A DNA stretch of 11,442 bases, taken from positions 1-11,442 of the forward strand of contig CAZFCK010000150.1 in NCBI GenBank assembly GCA_964517355.1. Reading direction: 5' to 3'. The notes beneath the pieces were generated by a model. The model ran no database searches and was not told the DNA's origin. It saw only the letters and a program-made list of their open reading frames with translations. The position numbers were made by a program, and so were the translations under genes. This stretch comes from CAZFCK01 sp964517355. GTDB taxonomy: Bacteria; Desulfobacterota; Desulfovibrionia; Desulfovibrionales; Desulfovibrionaceae. Position 1 is the stretch's first letter; every line of letters starts with the position of its first letter. Positions 1 to 5,602 of this stretch are shown here, one piece after another.

Positions 1-56
1 AACAATTGGAAATTGTTTCAGGGGAGAGTCTTGTTTCAAGGCGAAAATGCGCTAGG
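1..56 (-). repeat. Arm of structured intergenic repeat, inverted copy of 11223-11278
   Basis: The reverse complement of this segment matches 11223-11278 at 54 of 56 positions. Read on the minus strand it starts with CCTAGCGCATTTTCGCC and contains the GCCTTG-AAA-CAAGGC hairpin and the start of the AATTG-rich hairpin described for the right-hand copy. The rest of the element would lie before position 1, so this copy is truncated by the window edge. The match is seen directly; membership of a dispersed family is inferred. Confidence 0.9.
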
Positions 57-503
57 AAAAAGTTCGTAAGAATATCCAAACCGTTGTGACTGGTATAACT
101 TAATAGTATGTTGGCAATTATTCGCACAATAACCCCGCCAGGCGGGAGTGCTTCGCGCGCGGACTGCCGGATCATGAAGGAACGTCCCCCGGCTCTGCTA
201 TCTAACATTCTGGAATTATTCTTACCAAAGTATAGATCTTCCCCGTATGACGGAAACCGTCAATACGTGTTCCCGCGAGAAGGAAACATGCAAACTTATT
301 TTATATTTTTGATTGCGTTTTTTTGTGGACCAGAGCGAAGAATCGGCGAACGCGATTAAAAAGAAACGAACAACCCGAACTTTTTGGAAAAAGTGCTTGA
401 TAAAGACCTAACCCTCAGTTAAAAAGAAAGTAATGAGGAAGTCGCGATAAACAGTCATTTCCTCGGCACGTTATCTCTCGCCACTATTCGATGAGGAGCA
501 ATC
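57..503. other. Intergenic region upstream of the HIT gene, no convincing gene
   Basis: No recognisable protein or RNA gene is visible. There are small hairpins, for example CCCGCC-A-GGCGGG near 134-146 and TGACGG-AAA-CCGTCA at 246-260. A 23-codon ORF at 288-359 (MQTYFIFLIAFF at its start) has GAGAAGGA only 3 nt upstream; a longer 83-codon reading of the same frame from 108 has no ribosome binding site. Composition is more AT-rich than the genes. The last 110 bases probably hold the promoter of the HIT/HU operon. Confidence 0.5.
397..425 (+). promoter_or_regulatory. Candidate sigma70 promoter for the HIT-HU operon
   Basis: TTGATA at 397-402 (5 of 6 to the -35 consensus) is separated by 17 nt from TAAAAA at 420-425 (4 of 6 to the -10 consensus). 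This would leave a leader of about 70 nt before the HIT start codon. It is a motif match only. Confidence 0.35.
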
Positions 504-920
504 ATGTCTTCCGACTGTATTTTTTGTAAAATAGTGCGTGGGGAAATCCCTTGCGCCAAAGTGTATGAAACAGACACCATCCTTGCCTTTTTAGATATAG
601 CCCCGGTAGCCTTTGGCCATACCCTGGTCATCCCCAAGGAGCACCACGACACGTTCTTCGATGTGCCGGTTTCACTGTGCCGGGACCTGCATCTGGCTCT
701 GCAAAAGGTCGGCCAGGGCATGATGCAATCCACCAAGGCCGAAGGGATGAACCTCGGCATGAACGTGTTGCAGGCGGCCGGGCAGGTGGTTTTTCATGCG
801 CATTATCATCTTATTCCGCGTTTCAAGGACGACGGACACACGCTGTGGCCCCAAAAATCCTATGATCACCCGGATATGATGCAACAACTAGCGGCAACCA
901 TCCGTAACGCAATAGCTTAA
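504..920 (+). CDS. HIT family (histidine triad) nucleotide hydrolase, Hint-like
   Basis: This is a 138-residue protein of the usual Hint/HIT size. It carries the family signature His-x-His-x-His as HAHYHLI at residues 98-104; in the family these residues form the catalytic site for nucleoside phosphoramidate or AMP-conjugate hydrolysis. The N-terminal CIFC at residues 5-8, with histidines near 47-48, matches the zinc-binding form of the family. The fold markers GEIP (13-16), FLDIAP (29-34) and GHTLVIPKEH (38-47) are all present. The start is supported by GAGGAG at 493-498, 5 nt before ATG. The HU-like gene begins 26 nt after the stop on the same strand, so the two are probably cotranscribed. 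It is a cytosolic enzyme; the physiological substrate cannot be told from sequence. Confidence 0.95.
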   Translation: MSSDCIFCKIVRGEIPCAKVYETDTILAFLDIAPVAFGHTLVIPKEHHDTFFDVPVSLCRDLHLALQKVGQGMMQSTKAEGMNLGMNVLQAAGQVVFHAHYHLIPRFKDDGHTLWPQKSYDHPDMMQQLAATIRNAIA

Positions 921-946
921 GGCCTTGAACAGGGAGGCGAATGTAG

Positions 947-1240
947 ATGAATGGCGATACATTGACAAAAGCAGATATTGTTGATGCTATTTACGAGAAA
1001 AGTGACCGTAACAGGGCCGAAGTGAAAAACATGGTGGAAACGCTTTTGCGGACGATGAAACAGGCCGTGAAAAAGGACCATGCCCTGCTGATCAGCGGGT
1101 TCGGCAAATTCGAGGCATACGACAAAAAGGCGCGCAAAGGACGTAATCCGCAAACCGACGAAACCATTATCCTGCCCCCGCGCAAGGTCGTGGTTTTTCG
1201 CGTTTCACGCAAGTTTCGGAGCGAGCTTAATCTGCTATAA
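947..1240 (+). CDS. HU/IHF family DNA-binding protein
   Basis: This 97-residue protein has the complete HU/IHF architecture: a helical dimerisation region (about 5-45), then GFGKFE at 51-56, and the DNA-bending arm with KGRNPQT at 64-70. The arm includes the conserved proline P68 that intercalates into DNA in this family. It ends with the VVVFRVSRKFRSELN segment. The GRNPxT arm and the C-terminal helix resemble IHF-alpha as much as HU, so I do not give a symbol. GGGAGG at 932-937 sits 9 nt before the ATG; an ATG at 941 is followed at once by TAG and is not a start. It is probably the second gene of an operon with the HIT gene. Its last 14 bp overlap the 3' end of the convergent rlpA-like gene. 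Confidence 0.95.
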   Translation: MNGDTLTKADIVDAIYEKSDRNRAEVKNMVETLLRTMKQAVKKDHALLISGFGKFEAYDKKARKGRNPQTDETIILPPRKVVVFRVSRKFRSELNLL

Positions 1241-1955
1241 CAAAGCTCGACGGGTAGGCGCCCTGAATGGCGCGCTGTTCTTGTTTCGCGGCTTGCAAGC
1301 CCTTGAGCGGACCAAGTTGCACGCGCCAGAAGCGCTTGCCTCCTACCAGGGCTTCTTGAATTCTGCTGCCGGGATAACGCCGCTTCACTGTTTCCAACAG
1401 TGAAGTGGCGTTGTCGTGCACGGTGAACGATCCTATTTGCACGTAAAAGTTTCCCGGCATATCTCCTCCGGGTGTATAGCCCGGCACCCCGTCCAGCGTC
1501 TCGATACGCACCTGCGCGACACCCTTGTTCAGAAAGCCCAAGTCCTGCGCCGCGGCTCGCGAAACGTCGATAATCCGCCCGCTCACAAAAGGACCGCGAT
1601 CATTGATGCGTACCACGACCTGCCTGTCGTTTTCCAGATTCGTTACCCGCACCCGTGTGTTCATGGGAAGAATCTTGTGCGCCGCCGTGAGCTTGTGCAT
1701 ATCGTACGGCTCGCCGCTCGCCGTGCTTCTGCCGTGCAAATCGTCGCCATACCAGGAGGCCAGCCCTTCCTCGCTGAAATTCTCGGCATCGGGCAGGGGA
1801 TAATATTTCTTTCCCTTCACGGAATAGGGGCGATAGGTGCCGCCAAGACTCTGCTTCTCTCCGAACATGGCGCATCCGGAGAGCCCGAAGGCACAACAAA
1901 GCATTACGACGGCAAAGACCACGATCCGACGTGAGAAAGGGGCGGTGTTGGGCAT
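1227..1955 (-). CDS. rlpA: RlpA-like septal ring lytic transglycosylase lipoprotein with SPOR domain
   Basis: With the start at 1955 the protein has 242 residues. It opens with a lipoprotein signal peptide: basic residues R9-R10, a hydrophobic stretch 11-25, and lipobox LSGC with the lipidated cysteine at C28. Residues about 62-153 are the RlpA double-psi beta-barrel (GLASWYGDDLHGRSTASGE, then NDRGPF and RIIDVS). Residues about 168-241 are a SPOR domain (YVQIGSF to FWRVQLGP), which in this family binds denuded septal glycan. The family cleaves peptidoglycan at the division site or cell surface. The frame is open to a TTG at 2069, but AAGAGG at 1965-1970 lies 9 nt from ATG 1955 and directly abuts ATG 1964, so 1955 is preferred. 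The gene is convergent with the HU gene, overlapping it by 14 bp. Whether it retains lytic activity is not shown. Confidence 0.93.
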   Translation of the reverse strand: MPNTAPFSRRIVVFAVVMLCCAFGLSGCAMFGEKQSLGGTYRPYSVKGKKYYPLPDAENFSEEGLASWYGDDLHGRSTASGEPYDMHKLTAAHKILPMNTRVRVTNLENDRQVVVRINDRGPFVSGRIIDVSRAAAQDLGFLNKGVAQVRIETLDGVPGYTPGGDMPGNFYVQIGSFTVHDNATSLLETVKRRYPGSRIQEALVGGKRFWRVQLGPLKGLQAAKQEQRAIQGAYPSSFVIAD

Positions 1956-1964
1956 GGCGCACAT

Positions 1965-1970
1965 CCTCTT
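1965..1970 (-). promoter_or_regulatory. Ribosome binding site deciding the rlpA start
   Basis: AAGAGG on the minus strand lies 9 nt upstream of ATG 1955, a normal spacing, and zero nt upstream of ATG 1964. It also leaves a clean short n-region for the lipoprotein signal peptide. Confidence 0.6.
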
Positions 1971-2118
1971 GCCTTGCCTCGGCCCGCAAGATAGAGCCGC
2001 ATAAGCGCCGATCCTACGGCGGGCAGAATAAGGGCGGTTTGGTTTCCTTACCTCTACTTCAGGCCTCAACGACGCGGCGGCGCAAGGTCAACCACGTCTG
2101 TAGACACCTACTCATATC

Positions 2119-2147
2119 TTTGTAGAAATTTTCTAGAAAAATGGCAA
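2119..2147 (-). promoter_or_regulatory. Candidate sigma70 promoter for rlpA with palindromic spacer
   Basis: On the minus strand TTGCCA (2142-2147, 5 of 6 to consensus) is followed after exactly 17 nt by TACAAA (2119-2124, 4 of 6). The spacer holds the perfect 12-nt palindrome TTTTCTAGAAAA (2129-2140), a possible operator. The predicted leader is about 150 nt before ATG 1955. Confidence 0.45.
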
Positions 2148-2430
2148 GTCATTGCGGATATTGTTTCTCAATTACCAGTCACAACACTCTGGGGATTCTT
2201 GAGACCTTTTGAAAAAGGTTCGTTAGCCGCTGGAGGGATACTTGATTCAAACTCGGCTTTTTGAGTAGCCAGCATACTATAACATTTCGTATTTAATCAA
2301 AAATTAAAGACAAATAGGGCGTTTTTCCGGCGTTCAGAGGCCTTCCCCGATCGTCGTGCGGGCGTGAAAGCCCGCGACTTTATTCTTTTTTTCTTTTAGC
2401 CCGAAAGTCGTATTTCAAAGTCAATACGCT
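2148..2430. other. Intergenic spacer, no gene seen
   Basis: There is no ORF with a plausible start and no RNA gene that I recognise. It includes a short inverted repeat ACCTTTTGAAAAAGGT (2201-2216), an AT-rich block at 2270-2330, and the repeat at 2351-2397 listed separately. Confidence 0.5.
2351..2397 (+). repeat. Copy A of the 47-bp GC-hairpin plus T-tail intergenic repeat
   Basis: The segment contains the stem GCGGGC/GCCCGC around a GTGAAA loop, followed by TTTATTCTTTTTTTCTTTT. It matches the reverse complement of 5422-5468 at 42 of 47 positions and shares its hairpin part with 4329-4358. It looks like an intrinsic terminator on the plus strand, but no plus-strand gene reads into it, so repeat is the better call. 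Confidence 0.8.
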
Positions 2431-2559
2431 CTAGAGCAGTTAACGCTTGAAATGATCGCTTAACGGCGGGCAAAGCCCGCCTACAATCATTTCGCGGCAA
2501 AGATTTGCAAGCAAATCTTTGCAGAGCCTTTCAACTTTTTCAAAGTTTAAATGCTCTAG
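2431..2559 (-). repeat. CTAGAGCA-bounded structured palindromic element (129 bp)
   Basis: The element starts with CTAGAGCA (2431-2438) and ends with its exact reverse complement TGCTCTAG (2552-2559). Inside are GGCGGGC-AAA-GCCCGCC (2465-2481) nested within GAAATGAT/ATCATTTC (2449-2456 and 2486-2493), a perfect 12-bp hairpin with a 2-nt loop (2497-2522), and AACTTT-TTC-AAAGTT (2533-2547). The whole can fold as a multi-branched structure closed by its termini. It resembles the element at 11225-11329 in ends and design, though the internal sequence differs. No reading frame is present, so a MITE- or REP-like non-autonomous element is likely. Confidence 0.75.
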
Positions 2560-3059
2560 CGCCTGGTCAAGGCCAAAGCGAGGGCTGTCGTCATTTTGAC
2601 GAGTTCGGTGTTGTTCTTGCGTACGGTGGCCGCCAGACGCCGGCCAAGGAGTTGCAGCAAGGTGCAGCCCAGAGCGGGGTCCTGCTGCAACAGCGTGAAA
2701 AAGCGTTCCCGCGTGGTAACGAAAAATTCGCACGGTTCCAGGGTTTCCACGTTTGCCGAGCGCACGTCGCGGTCGAGCAACGCCATTTCGCCCAAAATGG
2801 GAAAGGATTGCCCCTCGAGGGTGGCCAGGGTCTTGTGCGGGGTTTTCATTTCCAGCAGCGGCAGCACGACCCCGGACAGGAGCATGGACTTTGACACGCG
2901 CACCCTGCCGCGGACGAGAATGTACATCGCGTCGCCCGGATCTCCTTCGCGCATGAGGAATTTCCCTTCATCATACTGCTCCGCATGGAAAATGGATGCC
3001 ACCTTTTCCAGCTGCGCATCGTCCAATCCTGCAAAAAGAGAGATATTACGCCATTGCAT
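2556..3059 (-). CDS. Stand-alone cyclic-nucleotide-binding domain protein
   Basis: This 167-residue protein consists almost entirely of a Crp-type CNB domain: an N-terminal helix pair (ISLFAGLDDAQLEKVASIF), the beta-roll EGDPGDAMYILVRGRV (38-53), and the phosphate-binding cassette GEMALLDRDVRSANV at 90-104 with E91, R100 and S101 where the family contacts the nucleotide phosphate. A C-terminal helix follows (about 130-160). There is no helix-turn-helix, so it is not a transcription factor of the usual Crp type. The frame is open to 3311, but GGGAG at 3067-3071 lies 7 nt from ATG 3059, and that ATG is one nt after the channel gene's TGA. It is probably a cytosolic regulator of the neighbouring channel; the ligand (cAMP, cGMP or c-di-nucleotide) is unknown. 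Its TAG stop lies within the terminal CTAG of the adjacent repeat. Confidence 0.88.
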   Translation of the reverse strand: MQWRNISLFAGLDDAQLEKVASIFHAEQYDEGKFLMREGDPGDAMYILVRGRVRVSKSMLLSGVVLPLLEMKTPHKTLATLEGQSFPILGEMALLDRDVRSANVETLEPCEFFVTTRERFFTLLQQDPALGCTLLQLLGRRLAATVRKNNTELVKMTTALALALTRR

Positions 3060-3060
3060 G

Positions 3061-4230
3061 TCAATGCTCCCTTTTGCCCGGGTTGAGGAGGAGCAGGCTG
3101 TCAAAACCTTCCAAGGGCTGCGTTTCTGGGGGATTGACCAGCACATGCGGGGCGGTGTGCCCCAGATCCGTTTTGCGTCCGGAAGCGGCGAACAAATCAA
3201 GGACGAACTGATCCAACGCGGATTCTTCGTCAAGCATATCCTGGAGCCTGAAAGCGCGGCTCTCCCTGCACAAGGCCAGGGGCAGCCCTCCCGAACGTTT
3301 GCGTTCAGCAAGTTGCAGATCGCCCCAGGTCATACTTTTCTCGTCCGGCGCTAGTACGCGGTAGCCCAGCAGCCCCTTCCCGTCCACACCTAAGAGTTGC
3401 TGGAAAAAGGGCAAAATGGTGGGCGAAGTGCCCATAAGGCCGAGAATGTGGTGGCCTGTTTCACCGCGTGCCAGAATTTCGGAAACCCCGGCGCGCAGCA
3501 AATGCTCCCGGTTCTGGTGCAGCAGGACCTCGCCGTAGACAGGGACGTTTGGAGCCAGGCTGCGCAGGGTCAAAGCCGCGTAGATGCTCTGCTGGTCGGC
3601 TTCCGCGGGCTCCAGGCCTTCTTGGGCCACAATGTAGACCACTTTTGCCTTGTCCAGGCAGGATTTGGCTTGAATGCTTTTCTGGGTGGGATTGCCGTAG
3701 ACAAAGTGTATGCGGTTTTTACTGCCGAGTTGATAGAGCAATTCCTCCCTCTTTTCCTGGGGGAGTTCATTGACGAGCACCAACTGCGTGGAATCTTCGG
3801 CCACAGTGTCGAGAAGTGTGCGCAACAAAGAGTGTGTGAGTAAATTCCATCCCAGCACGACGATATGGTTGGAAAGATACACCTGGAGCAACCCCATGCG
3901 TTGTTGCGCCTTGCGCTCCACGAGCAGCGAGGCGAGATTAGCGGACAGGGCGGACAGAAGCACCACGCCCGAAGCCATGATCACCATGCCCAGGATGCGG
4001 CCGGGCAGGCTCGAGGGCACGAGGTCGCCGTAGCCCACAGTGGTCAGCGTGACCACGGCCCAATAAAGGGCGCTGAAAAACCCGCCTTGACCCTTGGGCC
4101 TGAGTTCTATCCACCAAAAGCCCAGCGAAGCCAGCGCAAGGAGCAGGGCGAACACCAGGCACGCGAGTCCGATAGGGGACCTGCCCCAGCGCGAGGCAAG
4201 CTTGCCAAACCAGTTAACGAAAAAGCGCAT
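3061..4230 (-). CDS. Two-TM potassium channel with RCK (TrkA-N/TrkA-C type) domain
   Basis: The 389-residue protein has TM1 at about 19-41, a pore helix at about 50-63, the canonical K+ selectivity filter TVGYGD at 64-69, and TM2 at about 79-103. A cytosolic RCK/TrkA-N Rossmann domain begins at NHIVVLGWN (121-129) and runs to about 245. The C-terminal part (about 285-389, ending VLVNPPETQPLEGFD then hydrophobic) resembles the RCK C-terminal lobe. MthK-type channels of this layout form tetramers gated by ligand binding to the RCK ring. I see no clear Shine-Dalgarno before ATG 4230 (upstream GACAATTTGATATC), so translation initiation may be weak or the start may differ. The CNB-domain gene follows after one nucleotide. 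The likely role is K+ conductance in the inner membrane; ligand and rectification cannot be inferred. Confidence 0.93.
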   Translation of the reverse strand: MRFFVNWFGKLASRWGRSPIGLACLVFALLLALASLGFWWIELRPKGQGGFFSALYWAVVTLTTVGYGDLVPSSLPGRILGMVIMASGVVLLSALSANLASLLVERKAQQRMGLLQVYLSNHIVVLGWNLLTHSLLRTLLDTVAEDSTQLVLVNELPQEKREELLYQLGSKNRIHFVYGNPTQKSIQAKSCLDKAKVVYIVAQEGLEPAEADQQSIYAALTLRSLAPNVPVYGEVLLHQNREHLLRAGVSEILARGETGHHILGLMGTSPTILPFFQQLLGVDGKGLLGYRVLAPDEKSMTWGDLQLAERKRSGGLPLALCRESRAFRLQDMLDEESALDQFVLDLFAASGRKTDLGHTAPHVLVNPPETQPLEGFDSLLLLNPGKREH

Positions 4231-4250
4231 GATATCAAATTGTCACGCTT

Positions 4251-4354
4251 TAGAGCATTTTTTACTTTAAGATGGGGCAGATTGGGGCTCCACCCCAGTC
4301 TCCGCCAGGGGGGAACGCCCCCCTGGCCGTCGTGCGGGCGCGAAAGCCCGCGAC
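4251..4354 (+). repeat. Composite repeat: solo TAGAGCATTTT end plus three tandem GC hairpins (copy B)
   Basis: TAGAGCATTTT at 4251-4261 matches the termini of the palindromic elements but has no partner end nearby. Three hairpins follow: TGGGG-CTCCA-CCCCA (4283-4297), a 9-bp stem CCAGGGGGG with AACG loop (4305-4326), and GTCG-TG-CGGGC around GCGAAA (4329-4354). The third is the hairpin of repeats A and C. The segment lies in the 201-nt gap between the hypothetical gene and the channel gene. Confidence 0.75.
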
Positions 4355-4431
4355 TTTACGCCGCATTGACAATATAAAAGCAATAGCTCAAGATAATTAA
4401 CAATCCGTTTGAAGCGAAATGGGTGCGCCCG

Positions 4432-5247
4432 TCACCCGTCCTCGTTTTCCAAAAGGCCGTTGGCATGCAGCGGCAATCCTCTGCGCAGGTTGCGCATCTG
4501 ATCCGCCATGCAGTCTATCTCGTTCTGCGCCGCGGCGCTCTCCGGATTCATCCGCAACGCCTGATCTGCAGCACGTCTGGCCTCCTCGAGCCAGCCCCCG
4601 CGGCGCAGGCTGGAAGACGCCAGCACGAACATTTCCTCCGGCGTATCACCGTAAACTCCCTGGAGAAAGGCTTCGTACCTGTCCTTGAAAACAGCGCGCA
4701 CCAGGGTGTCCTGGGCGAAGATGAAACGCGCGAGCAAGGCGTTGTCGGAATATCTGGCGTAATGCTTGGGAAACATGTCCAGGCACAGGGAAATGATGAA
4801 GCGGATGCGCTTCATCTCACGCTCTATGCTTTCGCGCGTCTGCATCAGAACCTGGAGCAATTCCTTACGAAAACGCCGATCCTGACTGTCCAGGATCGAT
4901 GGCTCGAGGCTGATGAACCACGGCGCGTAATGGCTGAGCTGATAGGCGTCTTCCTTGATCTTGATTGTTTCGTGGAAAATGTATCCCAAGGCCCAATCCA
5001 GAAACTTGCCGGTTGTATCCGTATCCAGCGTGTTGCGGAAAAGGTGGTGCGCCGTGTCTTTCAAACGCCACAACAGCCCCTTGTCCATCTCGTCCCCGGT
5101 CAGCAGCAACAGGGCTTCGAAATTGAGGCGCTGTGTGGATTCGTATTCCAGGAATCGATGCTCCAACTCGCGGCTGGCCATGCAAAAATCACGCAGTACG
5201 TCGCGTGCGAATTCATATTGTTTGGCCCTGATCCATGCTTTGGACAT
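4432..5247 (-). CDS. Hypothetical helical protein with TPR-like C-terminal segment
   Basis: The 271-residue protein is not recognised. It has no signal peptide or membrane segment and is predicted from composition to be cytosolic and almost entirely helical. Aromatic- and charge-rich helices fill residues 1-200 (for example KQYEFARDVLRDF at 9-21 and HYAPWFISLEPS at 106-117). Residues about 206-248 read like a tetratricopeptide repeat pair (GGWLEEARRAADQALRMNPE, the A-x-x-x-A-L-x-x-x-P pattern at 223-235), which suggests a protein-interaction surface. The frame extends to 5301, but GAGGA sits about 7 nt before ATG 5247, and residues before it look non-coding. It is 355 nt downstream of the protease gene on the same strand, with repeats between, so it is probably a separate unit. 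The function is unknown. Confidence 0.85.
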   Translation of the reverse strand: MSKAWIRAKQYEFARDVLRDFCMASRELEHRFLEYESTQRLNFEALLLLTGDEMDKGLLWRLKDTAHHLFRNTLDTDTTGKFLDWALGYIFHETIKIKEDAYQLSHYAPWFISLEPSILDSQDRRFRKELLQVLMQTRESIEREMKRIRFIISLCLDMFPKHYARYSDNALLARFIFAQDTLVRAVFKDRYEAFLQGVYGDTPEEMFVLASSSLRRGGWLEEARRAADQALRMNPESAAAQNEIDCMADQMRNLRRGLPLHANGLLENEDG

Positions 5248-5602
5248 GATTGTTCCTCGTTGATGCGGGATAGCGCTGCAAGCACAAACTGGGCAGGGCA
5301 ACGTAACCTTGCAATGGGGGTATTCTGGGGCTCCGCTCCAAGCCCCTCCAGGGGGCGCGCCCTCCCGACCTGCGGATATCCTGCTTAAATAATTTCAATA
5401 TACCAATACGACTTCAGAACGAAAAGAAAAAAAGAATAAAGCCACGTGCTTTCGCGCCCCCACGACGACCAGGGGAGGCCCCTGGACGCCGGAAACAGGA
5501 AATTCTTAAGAACCTTTTTCATAAAAGATTCTTATTCTCCTGGAGACATTGCCATTCCAAGGCCAACACCGGACTCCATTGTGCGCGAAATATCGCACCG
5601 CG
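5248..5602. other. Repeat-rich intergenic region between the protease and hypothetical genes
   Basis: No gene is seen. On the plus strand, 5319-5370 (TGGGGCTCCGCTCCAAGCCC onward) resembles the hairpin block at 4283-4326. 5422-5468 is repeat C. 5469-5485 is a perfect 7-bp hairpin CCAGGGG-AGG-CCCCTGG. An AT-rich stretch at 5385-5425 may contain the promoter of the hypothetical gene, but I could not define -10 and -35 boxes with confidence. Confidence 0.55.
5422..5468 (-). repeat. Copy C of the 47-bp repeat, possible terminator of the protease gene
   Basis: Its reverse complement matches 2351-2397 at 42 of 47 positions. The substitutions break the GCGGGC/GCCCGC stem but keep the TTTATTCTTTTTTTCTTTT tail. 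On the minus strand the perfect hairpin at 5469-5485 lies just upstream, so together they could end the protease transcript, although the hairpin is not next to the T-run. Confidence 0.7.

Noticed and set aside
108..359. An 83-codon frame in the first intergenic region
   Set aside because: No ribosome binding site at 108, mixed composition and no recognisable similarity; only the last 23 codons have any start signal.
83..2185. Shared 13-mer GTTGTGACTGGTA at 83-95 (+) and 2173-2185 (-)
   Set aside because: One or two such matches are expected by chance in a window of this length when both strands are compared, and the flanks do not align.
3060..3311. N-terminal extension of the CNB-domain protein to 3311
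   Set aside because: The extra residues lie inside the channel gene in another frame; the ribosome binding site and domain start both favour 3059.
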